Assembly: GCA_029960865.1 (NCBI GenBank) | Contig: JASBVX010000030.1 | Location: forward strand, 1 to 10,444 | DNA: 10,444 nucleotides | Source: Bacillota bacterium | Lineage (GTDB): Bacteria; Bacillota; Sulfobacillia; RBS10-35 | Direction: 5' to 3' | Shown: positions 6,464 to 10,444 of the stretch, one piece after another | Layout: each line of letters starts with the position of its first letter | Position numbering within the stretch: position 1 is the stretch's first letter | Position numbers and translations under genes: made by a program | The notes under the pieces: generated by a model | What the model saw: the letters and a program-made list of their open reading frames with translations, nothing else | The model's database searches: none | Told to the model about the DNA's origin: nothing

Positions 6464-6874
6464 TCAACGCCGGGAAGGCCGCCCTTCGCCCCCCCGCTCA
6501 CACGTGACGTAGTCCTTGAAGACGTAACCTCGGCTTCCCGAAGGCAGCTGCACCTGCACCCAAAGGCCTACGGCATCGATCCAGAGACAAGGAGTCCCGT
6601 ACCGCAGCACCCCCACCACCCCGTGACCAGCGCCGGGGCCGTCCCGCAGCTTCACATCCTCATCGCTGATCTTGGCGAAACAGTGGAAGGTATCGGGAAG
6701 GGGATGGAGCAAAAGCTCCAGAAAGGCCAGCTGGAACTCCTGGCTTTCCATAAGATGCTGCACCAGTTCCCGTTCGATGGTTGTTCCGGCGGCCGACGCC
6801 AGCTCTTCATAGCGGCGGAGAAGCGGCTCTTCTTCCTGGCGAAGGGCAGCTGCCAGATCCCGCACCTGAGCCAC
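6464..6874 (-). CDS. Unknown protein with a C-terminal bacterial SH3 domain
   Basis: I do not recognise this protein. From the GTG at 6874-6872 it has 136 residues; an in-frame ATG at 6898 would add eight but has no ribosome binding site, whereas AGGGGG lies seven bases before the GTG. Residues 1-55 look like an antiparallel helical pair rich in Glu, Leu and Ala (RDLAAALRQEEEPLLRRYEE; REL VQHLMESQEF). Residues 71-124 fit a bacterial SH3 (SH3b) fold: an opening strand DEDVKLRDGPG, a short turn (GVVGVLRYGTP), then WIDAVGLWVQVQLPSGSRGYVFKDYV. There is no signal peptide or membrane helix, so it appears cytoplasmic, although SH3b domains are more often extracellular and bind cell-wall peptides. 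It starts 46 bases after thiI and ends 18 bases before htrA, in the same frame as htrA. A role as a helper of the downstream stress module is only a guess. Confidence 0.75.
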   Translation of the reverse strand: MAQVRDLAAALRQEEEPLLRRYEELASAAGTTIERELVQHLMESQEFQLAFLELLLHPLPDTFHCFAKISDEDVKLRDGPGAGHGVVGVLRYGTPCLWIDAVGLWVQVQLPSGSRGYVFKDYVTCERGGEGRPSRR

Positions 6875-6881
6875 CTTGGCA

Positions 6882-6887
6882 CCCCCT
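6882..6887 (-). promoter_or_regulatory. Ribosome binding site that favours the GTG start of the SH3-domain gene
   Basis: AGGGGG sits seven bases before GTG at 6874. The alternative ATG at 6898 is preceded by a pyrimidine-rich stretch with no purine run at the right distance. Confidence 0.55.
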
Positions 6888-6920
6888 GACAGGGACATTT
6901 CTATGCCGGGGCAAGAAGGC

Positions 6921-8090
6921 TTAGCCCAGGGGTGGAGCGATTTCTTTCCGTTCCACCTGCTGCAAAGCTTCCTCGACCCAGTCGGCGACGGGCAGTTGGG
7001 CCTCCGCCCGCAAGACCTCTTCCAAAGAAGGCCGCGTCACGGGATGGCGGGGCAGAAAAACGTTGCAGCAATCCAGGTAGGGCCGGATGCTGATGGGATA
7101 GGTGCCGATCTCCCGGGCTTTGGCCGTAATCTCCGCCTTGTCCCAGGTCAAAAGAGGGCGCAGGATCATCAAAGGGGAAGCCTCCTCCACCGCCGCCATG
7201 CTCTCCAGGGTCTGGCTGGCCACCTGGCCCAGGTTCTCCCCCGTGATGAGGGCGCCCGCCCCTTCCCTTTCCGCCAGCTTTCCCGCCACCCTCACCATGA
7301 AACGCCGCATGAGGATGGTCCCCAGGCGCTCCGGTCCCTTGGCAAAGATCCCCTGGGAAATCGCGGTGAAAGGGACAGTGTAAAGGGGTAGGGGCCCCAT
7401 CCATCCGGCCAGAACCTCGACGATGTCTTTCACTTTTTCCCACGACCAGACGGTGGTGAAGGGGGGAGTGTGGAAGTAGACGGGGATGGGAAAAAGTCCT
7501 CGGCGGGCCGCCAACCACCCCGCCACCGGGCTGTCGATGCCCCCGGAAAGGAGGAGCATCCCCTTTCCCCCGGTCCCCTGGGGAAGGCCCCCCGGACCCG
7601 GCACCACTTCTGAAAAGACATAGGCCTTTTCCCGCACCTCGATGGTGACGGTGGCCTCAGGAGCATGGATATCCACCGGCCAGTGGAGCTCCCGGGCCAG
7701 GACCCCGCCCGCTTCCCGGGCGATCTCCGGCGACGTCATGGGAAAGGACTTCCCGCTGCGGCGGGCTTCCACCTTGAAGGTGCGGGCCCCTCTCGCCCTG
7801 ACTCGCTGGGCCACCCGCAGAGCTCCCTGCAAGATCGCCTCCCATTCGGCCTCCACCTCCAGGACAGGGCTGGCGGAAACGACTCCGAACACCCGCGTAA
7901 CGGCCCGCAACACCTCGGGGATCTTCCCTTCTTCCGGCCAGATCCAGATACGCCCCGACGTGCGCCGGACCGCCCTGGGATCCACACCGGTGGCCCGAAG
8001 GATCTCTTTCTGCAAAGCCTTTTCGAAGTGACCCCGCAGTTGCCCCTTCAGGCCCACTTCCCCGTACCGGACCAGGATCCCTTGCCTCAC
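6921..8090 (-). CDS. thiI: tRNA 4-thiouridine synthase ThiI (no rhodanese domain)
   Basis: ThiI adenylates U8 of tRNA and exchanges its oxygen for sulfur supplied by a cysteine desulfurase; in some bacteria it also serves thiamine thiazole synthesis. The 389 residues begin with the ferredoxin-like segment ILVRYGEVGLKGQLRGHFEK, then a THUMP domain (about 60-162; ARTFKVEARRSGKSFPMTS), then the PP-loop ATPase with SGGIDSP (182-188) and ALITGENLGQVASQTLE (280-296). The C terminus stops soon after LDCCNVFLPRHPVTRP (339-354), so there is no rhodanese domain, as in Bacillus ThiI; Cys341/Cys342 are the obvious candidates for sulfur handling. The GTG at 8090-8088 has GGAGG eight bases upstream, formed by the last codons of the desulfurase gene, whose stop is only five bases away. 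The two genes are almost certainly a functional pair. Confidence 0.96.
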   Translation of the reverse strand: MRQGILVRYGEVGLKGQLRGHFEKALQKEILRATGVDPRAVRRTSGRIWIWPEEGKIPEVLRAVTRVFGVVSASPVLEVEAEWEAILQGALRVAQRVRARGARTFKVEARRSGKSFPMTSPEIAREAGGVLARELHWPVDIHAPEATVTIEVREKAYVFSEVVPGPGGLPQGTGGKGMLLLSGGIDSPVAGWLAARRGLFPIPVYFHTPPFTTVWSWEKVKDIVEVLAGWMGPLPLYTVPFTAISQGIFAKGPERLGTILMRRFMVRVAGKLAEREGAGALITGENLGQVASQTLESMAAVEEASPLMILRPLLTWDKAEITAKAREIGTYPISIRPYLDCCNVFLPRHPVTRPSLEEVLRAEAQLPVADWVEEALQQVERKEIAPPLG

Positions 8091-8095
8091 GAACC

Positions 8096-9256
8096 TTACC
8101 TCCGCCTCCTCATGATGGGCCCCAGCTCCCGCACCGTCTCCCCCAGGATCCGGGCCGCCTCTTTCAAGTCTTCCACCGCCGTATCCCGGGAGAGGCTGAG
8201 GCGAAGGGCACTGGCGCCCCTTTCCGGGGGCAGGCCCAGGGCCCTGTGGACCCTTCCCGACTGCATGTGGCGGGTGCTGCAGGCGGAACCGGTGGAAAGA
8301 AGAACCCCCTTTTGCGAAAGGGCTTCCACCAAAACCGATCCGCCCATCCCCGCCACGGAAATGTTGAGGATGTGGGGAGCCCCTTCCTCAGGAGAAGGTC
8401 CGTTCACCGCCGCCCGGTCCCCCAGATGCTTTTGCGTCTCCTCCCAGAGAATCATTTTCCGGGCTAGAAGATCTTCATCCCGGGATTCTACCTCGGTCAG
8501 GAGCTCCGCCGCCTTCCCCAGCCCCAGGATCCCAGGGACATTCTCCGTCCCCGAGCGCAGCCCCGCTTCCTGGCCGCCCCCAAAGAGGAGGGGCGTCAGC
8601 ACGACCCCGGGGCGCTTCCACAGCACCCCCACCCCTTTGGGCCCATGGATCTTGTGGCCGCTCAGGGAGACCAGATCCCCGTAGCGAAAGGCCGGCCGCA
8701 AGGAAACCTTCCCCCATGCCTGGATGGCATCGATGTGGAAGAGGGGCTTGGGCTCCACCTCCTGGAGGATCTGACCTGCGGTCTCGACATCCTGCCACGT
8801 GCCCACCTCGTTGTTGACGAGGCCCATGGAGACCAAAAAGACGTCGGGGGTCAAAAGGGCCCGCAACCCTTCGGGGCGGAACCGGCCATCGGGATGGAGG
8901 GGGATCATCTCGACGGCGAAGCCGTGCCGCTCCAGGTGTGCCAGGGGCTGCAGCACCGAATCGTGCTCGATGGCCAAGGTCAAGATGCGCCGCCTTTTAG
9001 GAGGAGCGTTTTGGGCCGTGCCCAAAAGGGCGAGGTTATTGGCTTCGGTTCCGCCGGAGGTGAAGATGAGCTCCTGCCGTTCCACCCCTAAGGTAAGGGC
9101 GATGCGCTTGCGGGCCTCTTCCACCAAGCGGTAGGCCTCCATCCCCAGGCCATGGGCCGAGCTGGGATTGCCGAAGGCCACCGTGAGGGTTTTCTCCATG
9201 GCGGCCACCACGTCGGGATGGGGCCGGGTGGTGGCCGCGTTATCCAAGTAGATCAT
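8096..9256 (-). CDS. Cysteine desulfurase (NifS/IscS family), partner of ThiI
   Basis: This PLP enzyme takes sulfur from cysteine, leaving alanine, and carries it as a persulfide. It has 386 residues, the usual length. Visible signatures are the start IYLDNAATTRPHPDVVAAM, FTSGGTEANNLAL (cofactor phosphate region, 65-77), EHDS with His98, DAIQA with Asp176, the PLP lysine Lys202 in SLSGHKIHGPKG, GGGQEAGLRSGTENV, and catalytic Cys326 in STGSACSTRH. Five bases separate it from thiI. In Bacillus subtilis the same arrangement (nifZ-thiI) makes a desulfurase dedicated to tRNA thiolation, so this one probably serves ThiI rather than general Fe-S assembly; no iscU, iscA or sufU lies nearby. The ATG at 9256-9254 follows an AGGG eight bases upstream, with a candidate promoter just before it. 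Confidence 0.95.
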   Translation of the reverse strand: MIYLDNAATTRPHPDVVAAMEKTLTVAFGNPSSAHGLGMEAYRLVEEARKRIALTLGVERQELIFTSGGTEANNLALLGTAQNAPPKRRRILTLAIEHDSVLQPLAHLERHGFAVEMIPLHPDGRFRPEGLRALLTPDVFLVSMGLVNNEVGTWQDVETAGQILQEVEPKPLFHIDAIQAWGKVSLRPAFRYGDLVSLSGHKIHGPKGVGVLWKRPGVVLTPLLFGGGQEAGLRSGTENVPGILGLGKAAELLTEVESRDEDLLARKMILWEETQKHLGDRAAVNGPSPEEGAPHILNISVAGMGGSVLVEALSQKGVLLSTGSACSTRHMQSGRVHRALGLPPERGASALRLSLSRDTAVEDLKEAARILGETVRELGPIMRRRR

Positions 9257-9284
9257 GGCGCCATCCCTGCCTCCCGCTGGAGGA

Positions 9285-9293
9285 AGTATAGCA
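9285..9293 (-). promoter_or_regulatory. Candidate extended -10 promoter for the desulfurase-thiI operon
   Basis: The minus strand reads TGCTATACT: a TATACT -10 hexamer with the TG of an extended -10 element one base upstream. The -35 region is poor (CTGCCC at a 17-base spacing), as is common for extended -10 promoters. A start about seven bases downstream, near 9278, gives a leader of roughly 20 bases before the ATG at 9256. Confidence 0.55.
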
Positions 9294-9355
9294 CGGAGGC
9301 TTCTTCAGGGCAGTTGAGTCCCGCCCACGGGCCGCCCAGCCTTCAGCCTGTGCCG

Positions 9356-9467
9356 GGCCGATGGGCTTTTCTAGGAGAGGTCCCAAACCAAGGATGACCA
9401 AGTGCGAGCCTCCACCCATCGGCCGCGGGTGAACGTCCGTGGAAGGACAAGACTCCCGGCCGATGGC
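9356..9467. repeat. Three copies of a GGCCGATGGG motif, alternating orientation
   Basis: GGCCGATGGG at 9356-9365, its exact reverse complement CCCATCGGCC at 9415-9424, and GGCCGATGGC at 9458-9467. The middle copy can pair with the first (10 pairs) or with the third (9 pairs), not with both. Between the second and third copies lie three further G-C pairs (9427-9429 with 9455-9457) and a small inner hairpin (GTCC 9435-9438 with GGAC 9445-9448). This could be a structured RNA or a set of protein binding sites; the sequence does not decide. Confidence 0.55.
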
Positions 9468-9481
9468 ATCCGTTCACGGAT
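9468..9481. repeat. 14-base palindrome ATCCGTTCACGGAT
   Basis: Six-base arms flank a two-base centre. It lies directly next to the third copy of the repeat above. CGTTCAC inside it (9471-9477) also recurs inverted as GTGAACG at 9429-9435. It could be an operator half of a regulatory region or the closing hairpin of the transcript from the gene at 9513; it has no U-tract. Confidence 0.4.
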
Positions 9482-9500
9482 CTAGGGGCGTCCTTCCTCC

Positions 9501-9522
9501 ATCAGCCTTAGATCAGCCTTGG
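9501..9522. repeat. 11-base tandem repeat across a stop codon
   Basis: ATCAGCCTTAG (9501-9511) is followed directly by ATCAGCCTTGG (9512-9522), ten of eleven bases identical. The stop codon of the heptad-repeat gene (9515-9513, minus strand) lies inside the second unit. It looks like a short replication-slippage duplication. Confidence 0.6.
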
Positions 9523-10444
9523 CGCTGAAAGAGGCGAAGGAAGAAGGATCGAACCATCTGCCACAGGGATGTGGGTTTCTCACCCTCGGAGGCGGCGGAG
9601 GACGATTCCTCCGGCGACTGGGCCTGGGGTGCCCCGATTTCTTCCGTCTTCAGGATGAACCGCACATCGCCCTTGGCCCCCGCAGGCTTTCCGATAAAGG
9701 TGTCATAGCCTTCTGCCAGCTTCTGCGCTGCCTCCATGAGAGCCTGGCCCTCACGAATCTGGGCTACCCCCGATTGAAGCTCAGAGCTCATCTGGGAGGC
9801 TCCCCCTGCCAGCTCCTGAAGGCCCCCGGACAACTGGCGGGCGCCTGCGGCAGACTGGTGGAGGGCTCCCGCCATTTGACCGGCACCATCGCCTGCTGCC
9901 TGGAGGCCATCCTGGAGAACTTTAAGACTCGGGAAAGGCTGGTCCGCCCATGTTCCACCCTCAGTCAGCAGCATCAAGATTTGTTGTTCCTTGTGCAAAC
10001 CTTCCAGCAAGGCCTGCAGCCTTCCTTGCAGCTGAGGATTCTCGGCGCTAGCCGCCTGGAGATCCATGGCGAGGGTCATCAGCTCCTCATGGGAGGACCG
10101 CAGCTGCTCCAGCAACATGTATTGGGCGCCCGCCGCCTGCTGCAGCTTCTGGAGGCTTTCCTGGAGTTGGCGCAACCCTAGTTCCATCTCCCCAAGGCCG
10201 GTCGAGAGGCCTGCAGCTCCTCCCTTCACCTGGTCCAAAGCGGAGGACAGGCTCTGGATCCCTGTGGCCACCTCTTCCAAAAGGGAAGGGTCCAAAGCTG
10301 TCGGGGGCAAGGGTGGCAAACCGGGAAGGAGCGTAATGGTCAAGGGGTCCAACTCTATGGCCTTCCCCGTCATCTCCAAAGTGACGGTAGCCTCGGGGTT
10401 GGGAACCACCATCCAGGTGGCGCTCAGGGTTTTCCCCGTCACCA
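9513..10444 (-). CDS. X-X-X-Leu-X-X-Gly heptad-repeat protein, N terminus outside window
   Basis: The frame is open to the window edge and the first possible start (GTG at 10442) sits in what looks like mid-protein, so the gene is treated as incomplete; 309 residues are visible. The first 40 or so look beta-rich (ATWMVVPNPEATVTLEMTGK), followed by a proline-rich turn (LPGLPPLPP). Two helical repeat blocks have Leu and Gly recurring every seven residues: about 60-100 (GLSTGLGEMELGLRQLQ) and 178-238 (GARQLSGGLQELAGGASQMS). A coiled stretch lies between them. The segment YDTFIGKPAGAKGDVRFILK (246-265) resembles the end of YhgE/Pip-like and related Gram-positive envelope proteins. The tail is Ser/Glu-rich and closes with an amphipathic basic helix (SLWQMVRSFFLRLFQRQG). 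A membrane- or envelope-associated protein is likely, but its function is unknown. Confidence 0.8.
   Translation of the reverse strand, partial: VTGKTLSATWMVVPNPEATVTLEMTGKAIELDPLTITLLPGLPPLPPTALDPSLLEEVATGIQSLSSALDQVKGGAAGLSTGLGEMELGLRQLQESLQKLQQAAGAQYMLLEQLRSSHEELMTLAMDLQAASAENPQLQGRLQALLEGLHKEQQILMLLTEGGTWADQPFPSLKVLQDGLQAAGDGAGQMAGALHQSAAGARQLSGGLQELAGGASQMSSELQSGVAQIREGQALMEAAQKLAEGYDTFIGKPAGAKGDVRFILKTEEIGAPQAQSPEESSSAASEGEKPTSLWQMVRSFFLRLFQRQG

Larger units (their letters stand above)
9257..9512. other. Intergenic region upstream of the desulfurase gene
   Basis: No coding region is evident in these 256 bases. They hold a probable promoter (9285-9293), a 10-base motif present three times (9356-9467), a palindrome (9468-9481) and an 11-base tandem repeat at the end of the neighbouring gene. 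I could not match the region to a known riboswitch or T-box, and I see no clear intrinsic terminator for the gene at 9513. Confidence 0.6.

Noticed and set aside
5384..6889. Long plus-strand open frame (about 500 codons) opposite htrA and the SH3 gene
   Set aside because: Its product is low-complexity and rich in His, Pro, Gly and Gln with no domain, as expected opposite a GC-rich gene; the minus strand carries a clear protease with its catalytic triad.
7665..8684. Plus-strand open frame of about 339 codons opposite thiI and the desulfurase gene
   Set aside because: Antisense to the conserved THUMP and PLP domains; the product is arginine/proline/serine-rich with no motif.
9330..9375. Possible plus-strand intrinsic terminator (GCCCA ... 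TGGGC followed by TTTT)
   Set aside because: The stem is only five pairs with a long interior, and no plus-strand gene lies upstream to need it.
9400..9480. T-box-like CCGCGG near the desulfurase promoter
   Set aside because: The conserved T-box sequence and specifier loop features are missing, and the probable promoter is downstream of it on the minus strand.
9488..9512. GGCTGATGG on the minus strand, resembling part of the fluoride riboswitch
   Set aside because: The other conserved segment and the pseudoknot partners are absent, and the string lies at the end of a tandem repeat after a stop codon.

Overview
The window looks like chromosomal DNA from a GC-rich, motile, Gram-positive-type bacterium, most likely a Bacillota (Firmicutes) lineage and possibly a thermophile. 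This is inferred from several points: a dedicated cysteine desulfurase next to a ThiI without a rhodanese domain, as in Bacillus; a single-PDZ HtrA anchored by an N-terminal membrane helix; a PhoB/WalR-type two-component pair beside it; a fliD-flaG-fliS-fliT-like cluster; an X-X-X-Leu-X-X-Gly heptad protein; and strong Shine-Dalgarno (SD) sequences with frequent GTG/TTG starts. No species can be named from the sequence alone.

Layout: only the first gene, the C-terminal half of an MFS transporter (1-837), reads on the plus strand. Everything else reads on the minus strand, so transcription runs from high to low coordinates. In that order come: an incomplete heptad-repeat protein (9513-10444); a 256-base intergenic stretch with repeats and a promoter; a cysteine desulfurase (8096-9256); thiI (6921-8090); a small unknown protein with a bacterial SH3 domain (6464-6874); an HtrA-type serine protease (5291-6445); an OmpR/PhoB-family response regulator (4602-5294); its sensor histidine kinase (3226-4605 as read, displaced tail to 3128); fliD (1679-3073); flaG (1392-1667); fliS (1036-1395); and a FliT-like gene (758-1039), which runs 80 bases into the 3' end of the MFS gene.

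How the genes work together: the desulfurase and ThiI form a sulfur-relay pair that makes 4-thiouridine in tRNA. The SH3 protein, HtrA and the two-component system look like an envelope protein quality-control module in the same run; the response regulator and kinase are joined by start/stop overlaps. The flagellar block makes the filament cap (FliD), FlaG, the flagellin chaperone (FliS) and a putative cap chaperone. It may have its own sigma-28-type promoter in the 54-base gap after the kinase.

The main anomalies are: a one-base deficit that breaks the kinase exactly in its ATP-binding G2 box; the convergent fliT-like/MFS overlap, where one G-rich tract encodes poly-Glu on one strand and poly-Pro on the other; three copies of a 10-base motif that can form two mutually exclusive stems upstream of the desulfurase promoter; and an htrA start without a clear ribosome binding site, in frame with the gene before it. 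I do not see a convincing, wholly new multi-gene system. The region is mostly recognisable housekeeping and flagellar genes with a few unexplained parts.
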